From assembly GCA_963969365.1 (NCBI GenBank), contig OZ017754.1, forward strand, positions 1,364,001 through 1,428,000: a DNA stretch of 64,000 nucleotides. The letters are read 5' to 3'. Below are positions 46,101 through 57,953 of the stretch, piece by piece (positions within the stretch are counted from its first letter, which is position 1; every line of letters begins with the position of its first letter). The notes under the pieces were generated by a model. That model was not told the DNA's origin and did no database searches. It was given only the letters and a program-made list of their open reading frames with translations. The stretch comes from Asterochloris sp. CNOR1 (lineage: Eukaryota > Chlorophyta > Trebouxiophyceae > Trebouxiales > Trebouxiaceae). The position numbers and the translations under genes were made by a program.

Positions 46101-49100
46101 GCAGGGTGGCTTGAACACACCAAGATCCTCCCGTGGTGCAAAAGTGCCCAAGCAGGGCCTCTCTGGGTGCTGCAGTACATAGTAACAATACCAGGCAATG
46201 CACAATGCCAAAGAAGCACACCCTGGGGCTGCTGCAGAAGTCAGGAAGGGAGGCCTGGCGTGGTGGGTCTGCCCATCTGCCCACATGTTGATCAAGCAGC
46301 TGTGCCTGCTGCAGGACTCTTGACATGCAAGCCCTGCATGATGCACATCAGATGCCAAAAGCACACACCCTGTGGCTGCTGCAGCATTCGGAGGGGCAGG
46401 CCTGGCATGTTGCATTCGCCCTGCTCCCTGCATGGTGAACAATCAACAACACTGGTCCCCTGTGACTGCTGCAGGACTCTGAGATGCAGGCCCTACATGA
46501 TGCCCACATCAAGGAGATGACCAAGTTGAGCTATGAGCTGGAGCGGGCCAAGACAGCCACTGAGCTGGCGCAGATGAGATACAGGCAGGGCTGGGTGCAC
46601 TGCCGTCGCTCTGTCACAAGCACCTGTGCACAGCACATGCAGAGTGTGCCACGGCAGTCAAGTCCGCCAACCCGCTGTGGGTGCTTTGGCACTTCAGTCA
46701 CCAGCCCTTTCGTCCCGCTGCAGCTCGTCCTTGTGCATCCTGCTTTCCTTTGCTGCCAAGCTGCAGAGCAGGAGGTGGCAACTGCCCACTGTCTTCGCTG
46801 CAGAATGAAGCAGCTTGGCATGGAGCCACCCCCGTTGCCGCCAGATGAGGAAATGGTGCCCAAGCCAGCGTCACCAGCGGGAGAGTTACAGCCTCCCCCG
46901 CCTCGAAAGCAGCGTTGGTGAGAAGGGTGCCTTCATGCCATGATGCATGAAGCTTGCAGACTCAAAGGCAATCACTGATATGCCCAGCGCACAATGCGGT
47001 TAGCTGGGTGAGTCTACCTCTCTGAGTGCCTCCAGGCAAGAATCTGTTTACTGATGTGCCCACGTCATTGTCAACCTCAGCACCACCTGCTTGAGCCAGA
47101 CCTCCACCTTCCTGGTCGCGTAAGGCAGCGCCTCTGCAGTGGGCTTGCCTACCTCAGCAGAAATGTGCAGGGGGCCTTCCATTGTGCTGGCGGCTGAAAG
47201 GCACCCCTGAGTCCTGTGCAGAGCCTCTGACCACCTTCCGTGCAGGTAGCTAGAGCTGGGGACAGCTGAAAGTTGTCACAATGTGTGGACACGCAGACCT
47301 GCAAAGTGCATGACTGTGCCTATTTTTGTGCAGGGAACTGAAGGATGAGCAGGAGAAGAAAGGTCATAAAAAGCCTGAGAGATACCGGGCACGCAAGCAG
47401 AGTGAGGATGAGAGTGAGAGCAGCGACTCTGAAGAGGAGTCTGCAGCAGCAGCCTACAAGCGACGCCGGCAGGCAAGTGATTGACATCATGGGGACAGGT
47501 AGCCAGGTGGGACAGTGAAGCAGGGCCCTGATGACCTTGCCTCTGGTGCATCTGCTGCTTGCAGGCAAAGAAGACTGCACATGCTGGGTTGTCAAGCATG
47601 ATCAAAGCATTTCGCGCAAACTTTGCACAATCACGTAGGGAATGCCTGCCAGCCCCAATGCGGTGCTTGAGCAGAGCTGCAGCTGTGCCTGGTAAATGAC
47701 TCTCATTCTCCAGGGACATTGCAGAAGCAGAAAGAGCGGGAACGGCAAGAGGAGGTTGAGAGTGAGGGGGAGGAGTCTGAGGGGGAGACTGAGGCAGAGA
47801 CTGTCATCACAGGTGTGTTCTGGCCGTTCTGGAGGTCCTTCAGCAGGACTCTTGCCTCCCTTGCCCACTGATCGTCAGGTACCTGGGGCCTGAAAGGGGT
47901 GCGGACAGAGCTTGCCCTAATGATGATTGTGTTTCCCGGGACGGGTGGCCTGCTTGCTGCCTTGTGTGACCCAATCACAGCGCAAGGCTGTGCTCTCTGC
48001 ACACCGGCAAGGTGTGTTGCTGTAGCTGCACAGGTTGAGGTATTCCCAGCACCGTTGCAATGTAAAGCTGACTTGGGACAACTTCCACCCCTGCCGCCAT
48101 GCCTTCTCATGCGTGAGTCCTGAACTCAATTGCTGCTTCCTGTGCAGATGCTGACTCTGCAGCCTTGAACGAGACATACCGGGTGAAGGATCTGTGGCTG
48201 GAGGTGGAGGTGATGAGCCCTGTCAGCATGGCAGGCAGCTACAGTGCGGCTGTGGTGCTGTACGATGGCAGCGAGCCAGTGCAGGCAGCGGGGACCACGG
48301 ACGGGGTCAGGAAACAGACCGCATTCAGGGTGGGTGTTTCAGTCATGTGTCTGCAGGCCAGCTGGAAGCTGTGAGGCTGCTGTGAGCAGGCAAGCATCAC
48401 CTAGGAGGCAGGCAGCAGGCTCTTGCAAGAATTGCCTAAATGGCTGCCTCGGCAGCAACGCATGAGATGCAACAGCGCCTTGCCGAAGGCCAGTCTGCGC
48501 ACTTCAAACTGCGCACCGTAAGCAAAGCACCCTGCTGGATACGTGCATGCACCTCCCACCCACCATCCCTGGTGCAGGAGGTTGGGCAGGATGAGCTGGA
48601 GGGCACTGTGCTCTGGAAGGAGCAGCTGTGCCTGGAGAGGGTGCGCCTGCGCTCCACCAGCCAGGTGGTGGTGGAGGTGCACCACCAGAAGGAGGGGTCC
48701 TTTGAGCCTGAGATGATCGCATGGGCCCATGCGCCTATCATGCAGGTGGGTTTTTGCACCTGGGCCTCTACTACCCGGTGCTCAACTACAAGCAGGGTTC
48801 CCAGCCCCAGTAGACTGCCTGGTCTCACGCGCCCATCATATGGGTAGGCTGGGCTCATGTACTGCGTACGTGCTGCGTTATTCATCGTGACAGGGCAACT
48901 GGATGGCAGCAGGGCAGGGGGTGCATCACCGGAGAAAAGGCGTCTACAAGCCCAAGATGATGGCTGGGAGTGACGCACCCACTCAGCAGGTGGGCCTTGG
49001 GCAACTGCAGTATGGTGCAGGTGGCTCTTGCACAGCATTGACAGCTGGAGCTGTTCTTGGCTGCACAAGGCTCCCTCACCGAAGCCGCTGCCAACACTCA

Positions 49101-52100
49101 CCAAAGCTTCCCTGCCAGCAGGCACTTTAGAAATACCTCAAGACACTCTCAGCTGCAGTACTGCATGTTACCTGCTGTCTGCAGAAGCAGGACATTGTCA
49201 CAGGGCTGCAGAGCGTGCCAGTGTACAGACTGCCGCTCATGCTCTCAGCAGCTCGCAAGTTCAGCTTTGACAACGCCTTTCTGGACTTCAGCCTGGCGGA
49301 CCACGATACACGTGCAGCTGCTGCAGTGGCAGAAGCTCAAGCAGCAAGTAGGTCACTATGCTGCTTGGGGCTGGCCAGCATCTAGAACAGCTATGGAGAT
49401 CTGGACAGCCTGCCACCATGGTGTCGCTCCTGCTGGCCAACCTAGCCTCCTCCCAGCTTGGGCTCAGCCCTCCAAGTTTGCGGTGAACCTGAAGACGCAG
49501 CTGCCATGGCATATTGTCTTGGCACCCAGCCTGTGTGCATGTAGTCCACCTGATTTGAGTTGGGCCTGCCGTCTGCCCCCAGCGCTCCACCTGCACCAGG
49601 TTACAGTTCAAGGGTGGAGGCGCAAACCCCTGCCTGCTGTTCAGCCGTGGGTGCTTGGGACTATGAATGACATCAAGCAGCAATCTGGTGTTTCGCAGCC
49701 TGTGAGAGGTGACATGCTGCACTGCAGGTGCACCACTGGGGCCAGACGGCAAACCGCTGCTTCCTGTCAAGCCGCCGGTGCCTGAGGATGTGAAGGGCGT
49801 GGCTACTGCTGCCTGGGCTAAGGTCAAAAGGGGCGTTCCTCCTTCAGAGGCGTTCAAGCCGGGCGAGGGCTTTGCTGTCCTGGTTGATGCTGCCAGATTC
49901 CTGCCAGGTAAGGCAAGCAGTCAGCTTGCTGCATGCTGAGGAAGGAAGAGCAATCTCAGTCACAGCGCATGCAAGGTTTGATAGAACAATGCTCAATACA
50001 TCTGGTACATTACATGCAGTGCATGCAAGGCTTGACATGGTGGGCTCGGCAAGCGCTGGTGACCCGTAGCCTGAGCCTAATGGTCTCCTGTGAAAGCAGT
50101 TTCCCTGAGAAGTTCCCATGTGCTCTCATGTACCGTCAAGCTCTCAGCAGTTCAGACCTCCATCTGGCTGCAGCTCACCCCAAAGGCTTGCCGCTTTGAG
50201 TTGATCCTGGGCGGTGCTGGTGCAGGGAACGTGACGCTGAGCAAGGTGGTGGGCTCGGTGTGGTCCTATGACCGGCAGCTGCTGTGCCCACCGTTTGAGG
50301 CGCTGTGTACGTTGGACTCAGATGCCCTCATGCCCACCTTTGCTTGTCAGGTGAGGGCGGCTGGCTGCCTGACCTGGGACTTGAGCAGTGGCTGGCAAGG
50401 ATGCCTGCCTGCAGGTGCTGCGCCAGTGAGACTTGGGATCCAGAGGCAGCTGAACACTCAACACCCAATCTTCCAGACGCAATTCTGCCCGCCAGGCCAA
50501 TCCCGCAGGCTGCTGTGCTGACCTGTGACCTACAAGCGACTGATGGTCCCCACTGCCATGCATGACCTTGGTGTGGAGCCTCTGAACTTGCCCCTGCATG
50601 ACCTCAGCTGCTGGCTGCTGGCCAGTGTTAGAGGCGGCTGGCCAGGCACAGCCATGCAGAACCTGTAGCCTGTGCAGCAGGTTCTGACAAACTGCACCCA
50701 ACTGGCTGCTTCTCTTGCAGATGACCCTGGGTGTTGGCGCAGAGAAGTTCACAGACCCCACAGCCACGCTGCTGCTGCAGATCGATTGTGTGGAGCGTGA
50801 TACTCAGCAGCTGAGGTGGGTCTGACTGTCTCACTGTTAAGCTCACCTTTAGATGGCCTCTGGGCTGATGGGCGCTGCAAGCCCCTCTTCATCATGCCTG
50901 CTGAGTGGCTCCACCTTTTCATCTGGCATGCAACACATGTCAGATCTGTGCTGGGCTGTGGTCTCTCTCCTGTCTATCCTGCACAATGGCTAACTTCCAG
51001 CTGACCAGCCCAGGCTGGCATGTATAAGGTGAGCAGGCTGGAAAGCTTGCAAGGCATGCTGCACCCTGTTCACTCATGGCAGGTCAACACAGTAGGCCTG
51101 GCCCACCTGGGCAGGACTGAATCTGGGCAGGACTGACAGCTGGGTGTGCCTGCTGCGCCAGTTCACACCTTGTGAACACAGCTCACCTCCCTGCTCATTT
51201 GCCCATGATGCAGGTGTGCAGGGTATGCAGCCATCAACCTATTTGTGGACCCCAGGGAGAATTCACAGCCCAATCGTAAGAATCTCTTTGACTATGTGCT
51301 GAATCAGGTAAGCAGCTGGAATTGCTGTGAAAAGCTCTGCAGTAAGACTTTCTGATCAGCTAGCGTTAGCCCAGCAGCCCTGTGGTCATGCTGTGTCACA
51401 GCTGCTGATATGACAATGACCAGTGCATTTAGACGGCAGCCTAGTAGCTGCAGTGTAACGAAGATGGGCTGCTGGGATGCTTTGACCGGTCCCAGCAGCA
51501 GGATGGGCAAGTGGGGTGCATAGGGGCCAGCATGCAAAACCCAGGCCATCCCATCAGCAGCCCTACTCACACCTTCACATCAGTGGTGCCTGCATGTGCC
51601 CTGCAGGGTGGCTGGCAAATCCCCCTGCATACAGGGCCGCCAGACAGGGAGGACTCCACCTTCCATGCCGAAAGCCTTACTGGGCAGCCCAGGGTGACCT
51701 GCGCGTCCCTGCTGATCCGCATCATGAAGTTGGACGCCGCACGGCTGGCTGCACGGCGGAAGCTCCCCAACTATGCTGACAGGTCAGGTGTTGGCTCTGC
51801 CTGTGAACTCCGCATGCTGCTTCTAGTTCTGCACAAGGTTGAGCACGTGCCCGCTAAGCTGGCATAACCTGCCTGACTCAGACGATGCTGGTATGTTTGT
51901 TCTTGTGGGCCTTTGGGCTGCCTTTGGCTCCTCCCCCAGCCTTGCTCAGCATCCCAGCCTCTGCTGTGGGTTGCCCTCACAGAGCAGCAGCACACCAGAT
52001 CCCGCATGCTGCTTGCTGCGGGTACACAGGGCAGGCTGGTGCCATGCGCCTGCCTCGCAACAGCACAGGCAAGCAACAGCATTTGAGGCCCCTGAGGTTC

Positions 52101-55100
52101 ATCTGAGTTATTCTGCCATGTGCTGATATTCTCTGCACTGCACAGGGCATGAGGCAGGGCAGATGCTTGGCATCGTGTAACCCCTACTGAGCAGGACTGA
52201 TGTGCCGCAAGGTGCTCTTGCAGGGCCTACGACTCCAGCAGGGACTTCCCCACAGCCACAGAGCGCCGGGTGTATGGCGTGTTGATGATGCGGGAGCCAG
52301 TCAGGATCCGAGACGTTCTCAAGGCGCTGCTGAGCCCTGCAGACACCTCCAGCGTGCTGCAGCAGCAGCAGCAGCTGCCGTCCAATGCAGGCCCTGCCCA
52401 GGCCAGGTGGAGCTCAGGGCTTTCAGTGCCCTCTGGCTGCTGTGTCAGATTGCACTGGGTGCTGCCTCTCCTCCCTTCATTGGGCCTCAGTCCTGCTCAA
52501 TTGTCTGGGGTGCCTCTGTATAGCCCCATCATGCTGAGTAAGATTGGCACTGTCAGGGCAATCGCATGCAGGAGTGCTGGGGCTGGGTGCTGCATGCAGG
52601 GATGCTTGGGCTGGGTGCTGCCTGAGCTGCTCTTTGAGCTCACTGTGATTCCTCAGCACTGCCCTGCCTGCCAGTGCTTGAAGCTGCTGTCAGAGCCCTT
52701 CGCAAGAACTTCAAGTGTCATGCTCACCCATTGCGCTCAATACCTGGCTGCCCCATCTGCAGTGGAACACAGCAAAGCAAGCGGTCCAGCATCTTTGGAG
52801 GAGCGCGCTGGGGCACCAACAAGGCAGCAGTCCCTCTGAGGGCTGCACCCTCCCTGCTGCCAGCGCAAGGGGAGGCTGCAGCCGAGACTGCCATTGAGCC
52901 AGAGCTGCAACCAGAGCCTGAGGCGCCTCGCCCTGACGATGGCCCCCTGCTGCCAGACGAGGACTTGGTGGATATCATGCAGGCAGGTGCCTTTGTGCTT
53001 TGCCCACACATCTGAGATGCGGGCAGCCGCAGAGGCCTGATTGGGTTCCATGTAGGTCTTCAAGCAGACACAGGGGCTGTAATCACTGCGCTAGAGGGCA
53101 ATGGCTTGGCAGACATGCCGGCGGCCGTGCAGGATACCTAGCTGCTCTTGTCAATGAGGGCCCTCACCTGCCAGACCAGGAGTTCATAGGTTCATGCAGG
53201 TGCGGTTTGGGAGCGGGTGTCAGCTGTAACAATCACAATGCGGGCGTCATGCATAGAGAGCCTGCACCTGCTGCTGGCGTCTGATTGGCCCACAGCATTC
53301 ACTTAAGCCTTGCTCTGTGAAAGGCCAGTGTCTGCACCGTCAGATGCACATACCCTCTGCAGTGCCAGCAGCTACATTGCTGGGTCCAGTTGCCCTGCCC
53401 CGCAGGCTTGCTTTCAGCCACTAAAGCTGTGAACTGACACTAAGTGGCTAGACACCCTTCTTCCCTGTCCTGCAGGTCTGTGCATGGCTAGCCTTTGCAT
53501 GTGTCTGCAGATGGCCTGCACCCTGGCCTGCAGGCCGTAAACCCTATACCCTATACCCTGCAGGCCCGCTTGCAGCGGCCAGAGCTGTGGAATGACATCA
53601 TGCTGGACTACTGCCGCAGCTGGCCCTACAGCCTACAGCTGGGGTTCCACGTCTCCCTGGACAGCTGCGCGCGCCTGCCGCGCAACCTTCCCGTGGCAGC
53701 TGTCTTCTCTCTGTCGCCTCCAGGTCAGGTGCTCCTGGTGGCCTTTGCAAGTCTGGTGCTTCACAGATGCAGGTAGCTCACACATACATGACCATTCCCG
53801 CCAGGTCAGACACTTTCAATGCTCCTCTTTGTGGGTTCGCTGCATCTTACTGTCACTCGAAGAGACAAACCTGCCCGTTTGATGGAAGCACAGTGCTATG
53901 CAATTTGTGATTGCTCCCGTGGCAAGCTGAGGTATAGAGGCGCACGCAATATTGCCCGCTGCCTCATGCCTCACACCTCTGCTGGATTTGAGCTCTGTCT
54001 GAGTCTGCATGCAACGTCGCAAGGTCTCACCTGCCTGTTTGCTGCAATGCCTCTCCATGCAATCCAGGTGCAGCCTTAGGCCTGCTGCTGCAGCTGCCAT
54101 CCCACAAAAAAGAGCAGCCTGCTATGCAGACCTGCCTCCATGACTACATCCTCATCCACTCGCCAAACCCCTGACCCACAGTTCTCAGCCGCCTGCCCTG
54201 CTGCCTGTGCTGTCACCCCTCCTGCCTGCAGGCACGCCCTCCCAGCAACATACTGTCAGCCTGTGCATCAAGGTATTCAGCTTCTTCTGCATTTGCTCAC
54301 AGCTTCTCTTGCCTGTGTTCACAGCATCTCCATCCGCCACCTGCAGGTGCATTCTACCAGGACCTGCCTCGTGTGGACGCTGTGGGTGTGACACTGCAGT
54401 ATGACATGGATGCGCCCCTGAACGCTCCTACCTGGCTGGATGGGTACCAGCAATTCAAGGCAAGCTGGCTGTGTGGCAGCAGCAAAGCTGACCTGCTGTT
54501 GGCACCTCAGCGCTTCTCTGGCTCCAGACTTTAGGACCCTAAATCAGACTGAATGGCTACCAGAGGTTCCAGACATGGCTGGCTGGGTATCCGAATCCCG
54601 CCCAGCTGGCTGCAAGGGCAACCAAGATGGCCTGCATAACAGCGCCTGCGCCATCTGTGGCTCCCAGAAATGATATGGCTGCATGGTCATGGTACGAAGC
54701 GCTCGCGCCTTCAGGATGCTGGCCTGCTAGCCCACAACCGCTTCTCATACTTCATTTGCTGGGGCTCTTTGGCTTGCAAGCTGCCTGCCTCTGAGCACCA
54801 GCGCTGAACAGATGCGCTTGCAGTCCTCCAGTCTCATTGGATGCAGCTTCCCAGCAACAGACCCCCTCAAACGCCCTTGCTATGCACTGCGCTGCAGAAG
54901 GTGCGATACGACCCAGCGCTGGCGCTGATTGTGGACATTCGCACAGTGCTGCCTGGCAGTGGCGCAACAGCCCCTGTGGGGTGGGCTGCCCTCCCCATCT
55001 TTGAGTCTGGGCCAGGCAGATATGTGGCCAGCGGGTACTACCAGCTGCCCCTCTTTCAGGTCAGCAGCTGCTTGGTGACAGTGCAACACTGCTGCCTATG

Positions 55101-56915
55101 CGATCCAGATCTGCCTGCTGTACAGGCTATGATGAGGTCCTCATTGCGCCATTGTGAGCTGCACCTCCAGAGATGTCTGCACTGTGCCAGGCCCTAAGCG
55201 CTCAACTCCACAGACTCTTTGTAATCTGCACGGCATGCCTTTGTGGTTGCTGGCAGCCAGTGTGGCTGCAGTACACTATTTTAGCCAATGCCGCCACACA
55301 GTGCTGGTGTAAACCCCTGCTTCAAAGGTATGTCCAAAGGGACCCACAGTATCCCAACCATGCCGCAGGGCCTGCCCTCAAGAGAGATGCTGGATGGAAT
55401 GGCCTCTGCCAAGGATGTGCACACGGCGCTGCGCGATGCACTTAAGGTAAGCGTCCGCTGGCAGCAGATGGCCCGCAGCAGGAAAGGGTCTGTATCCTGC
55501 CCTGCATCTGAGCAGACCAGCAGCATCCTGGGAAGTCCATGGGCTGGTGTTGCAGGCAAGGGGCACCTGGAGGGAGTGCTAGGCCCAACAACAGTCTTGT
55601 GGGTAGCAAGCCTTCTTGCAGGAGTCCTGAATGCGGTGCAGACCCTCACGGCAGGTTGCATACACCACAGCTTCACAAGTCTCAAACCGTCTTTCCCCCA
55701 CCCCTCCCCATTTTGCAGCCTCCTTTGGAGCTTGGCAGGTCCAGCAAGGCCCAGTTCGCTTGTGGCATGCTGCTGCCACTGTTCTCTTGAGGCCCTGACT
55801 GTAGCTCACAGCTGGCATGTCGCTTTACAGTGACTGCCACATGTGCAGACTGGCTGCATGAAGCACATCAGCTACTGTCTCAGATATGTCATTCAAAGTG
55901 AGTAGCATGCTGTTGCCCTCACAAAAGGACTTTGCCTGTGGAGCAGACTGGGCGCCTGAAGTACATCAGCAGCTATGCCAGTGTGCTGGTCAGGCTGTGC
56001 GACGAGCAGCGTATGGGGCACCTGCAGCATGCAGCCTGGTCTGGCAGTGCCAAGCCCTACCTGAGGCTGCCGCCTTACGTGAGGGAGACCCCGCGTGTGG
56101 AGGCTGAGCTCAAGAAGACTAAGGAGGCTAGCAGGACATATGACAATGCCAGGTGGCTTTTGTTAGCTTTATTCTTTCAGATGTGGAAGGCTCAATCCAC
56201 TTTGTCTGTTGCTGAAAGCACAGTGTCTTGGCAAACACACCAACATGGCCGCTGACAGCAAGCTGGCTACCGTGTTGTCTGCGTGCGGCCGCTTGCCAGG
56301 TCAAAGATATGTCGGCAGGCCTGTGACTACCCTGGCAGCGTGTCAGGCTCTGTGCTGGAGCCCAGGGAGGAGCTTGACAGTGTGCCCGTTCACATACTGG
56401 ACCAAATAGTGTCGGCCGCCGTGTCCTGAATGACGCCACTGATTGAAGCTGACCTGTGCAGGTCTGAAGAGTCTCAGTCAGCATATGGCCCCTTCAAACT
56501 GCGACTTCCCTGTAAAGGCAATCTTGCAGGGCGCCCTGCAAGATTACCTTTTCACAGCAGGTACCCCAAATGCAGGGATATGTCAGCTGACATGTGGCCT
56601 CAAGACCTCAACGATGCCACCATCCATGCATTGTAGGGACCACCCTGTATGAATGTCACCTGCGGAGCCATAGCATGTGGCTGTAGTGCGACTTCAGGGA
56701 AGGACGCAGCAGGATTGCTTCTCACCTGCAGGGCCAAGGACATGTCAGCTGACATGTGGCTGCAAGACCTGAACGACGCCATCGTCCGGGCGGTGGGACT
56801 GGACCAGCTGGGCAAGGAGCCGGACCTCAATGCCCAGGACCTGACAGAAGGCGAGAAGGAGATGCTGCAGCTCATGCATGATGCGAGCCAGCCAGAAGCT
56901 GCAGCTGCCCCTTGA
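43159..56915 (+). CDS. Very large coiled-coil protein with repeated C2-like segments (CCDC17-like)
   Basis: About 30 exons, roughly 1,470 residues. Part 1 (43159-46917, exons 43159-43275, 43593-43697, 43987-44179, 44611-44714, 44943-45075, 45127-45389, 45748-45861, 46475-about 46600, 46767-46917): Ala/Gln/Pro-rich with coiled coils (DEFINRLQREQAEQQARLEA). Part 2 (47334-47812): acidic/basic (SEDESESSDSEEES). Part 3 (48148-56152): repeated C2-like blocks with PGEGFAVLVDAARFLP, GYAAINLFVDP ... GGWQIPLHTGPP ... ASLLIRIMKLD, then YDPALALIVDIRTVLP ... GWAALPIFESGPGRY ... YYQLPLFQ ... ASVLVRLCDEQR. This pattern resembles animal CCDC17, often linked to cilia. The last exon, 56732-56915, ends DASQPEAAAAP. 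GC donors are inferred at 47473, 52983 and 54460. Two junctions (near 48450 and 55060-55446) are unresolved. Function unknown. Confidence 0.82.
46309..46520 (+). repeat. Decayed copy of the exon starting at 46475
   Basis: The true start GCAG/GACTCTGAGATGCAGGCC then CTACATGATGCCCACATC is echoed exactly 160 nt upstream by GCAGGACTCTTGACATGCAA then GCCCTGCATGATGCACATC (from 46311). The copy has an in-frame TGA, so it cannot be an alternative exon in that frame. Confidence 0.85.
56298..56790 (+). repeat. Three copies of the terminal exon start
   Basis: The terminal exon start GGCCAAGGACATGTCAGCTG, ACATGTGGCTGCAAGACCTG (56732 on) is echoed at 56574 (GGGATATGTCAGCTGACATG, TGGCCTCAAGACCTC) 159 nt upstream. 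A weaker copy lies at 56300 (GTCAAAGATATGTCGGCAGG, CCTGTGAC). Each copy follows an AG acceptor, and the two upstream copies run into stops, at 56632 and 56428. Confidence 0.8.
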
Positions 56916-57953
56916 TAGCGGGGGCTGCAGCGCAGTGCCAGCCCTGCAGTTGCCCAGCTGCTGTAGTATCGCCCCCACGCTGTTGCTGTGGGGCGCTGGG
57001 GCCAGCACAGCGCTTGGCAAGCAGCTGTGCTGTTGTCCCGTAACTTGGCATCAGGCTCAACTTCTGCCATCCTCCCGCCCGTCACCCAGATTGAAAAGCC
57101 ACTGTACTGCATCCTGGCCTTGCCAATCTGGGGATTTGAGAACCATGATGGCTGCCAGACTTCAAGAGCTGTGTCTGATAGACACAGCCCTTGAAAGTCA
57201 AAGCCTACCAGCCCTTGCTGCCTTGCTGTGTGCTAGTCAGCTTTGGTGACATTAACAACTTCGATTCAGAGAGTTTGTTTTGCGACGCATGCTGTTGATG
57301 TGGCACAAGAAGGCTGGACTTGGTGGCGCACTGGGGTCTTCATGGGGACTGTAATACATGCACAGGGGAGGTGAAACATGCGGCCAGCCTGAAAGCTGTG
57401 CGGTGTGTGGGTAGTGACAGAGCTGCCATCCAGGTCAAGAAGATGCTGCAACGGTCACGCTGAGTGCTAGAACTGTGGGTGCTGTACAGGCATGATGACT
57501 CTGCTTGGTGGGCATTCCGTCAGGGTTTGCATCACAATGAATTGAAGCAGTCGAGCTTAAACTCATATTGCCCGTGTGTTCAAGCATTTGGAGACTGCTT
57601 GAGGCATGCTTTAGACTTTTAAGGCTGCAATGTCAGACAGGCAGTCACCAGAAGGTGACCTAAGGGACAGTCTCGTAGATCGGCGGCACTTTGCACAGGC
57701 AGGAGAGACCACAAGCTTGCAGGCCAACCTCCAGGTGGGTTTGCTGTCCTCCTGTGCGATTTGGCAGGCGGCTTTACAAATCACCGCCGTGCCGAAGGTG
57801 CCAAACTATGATCGTGGGCAGGCAGAACCATGGCTGTGCTCCTGGACAGCAACCATCGGCGTTCCTGGCCATTCAGCTGATCTGCTGGCGTCATGCTTGC
57901 AGGCCTTGCTACCAGGGCACAGCGCACAGAGGCCTGAGGCCTGAGGCAGCAAG
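56916..57953. other. Intergenic before eL21
   Basis: About 1 kb. It must carry the eL21 promoter. An open frame from 57630 (MSDRQSPEGDLRDSLVDRRH ...) reaches a donor-like GTGGGT after about 35 codons but joins nothing in phase with eL21; it may be an untranslated 5' exon. No separate gene is supported. Confidence 0.4.

Noticed and set aside
54236-54278. Possible exon (TPSQQHTVSLCIK)
   Set aside because: Entry fits but its end phase does not match the exon at 54347; direct joining 53723 to 54347 is in phase (PPGAFYQDLP).
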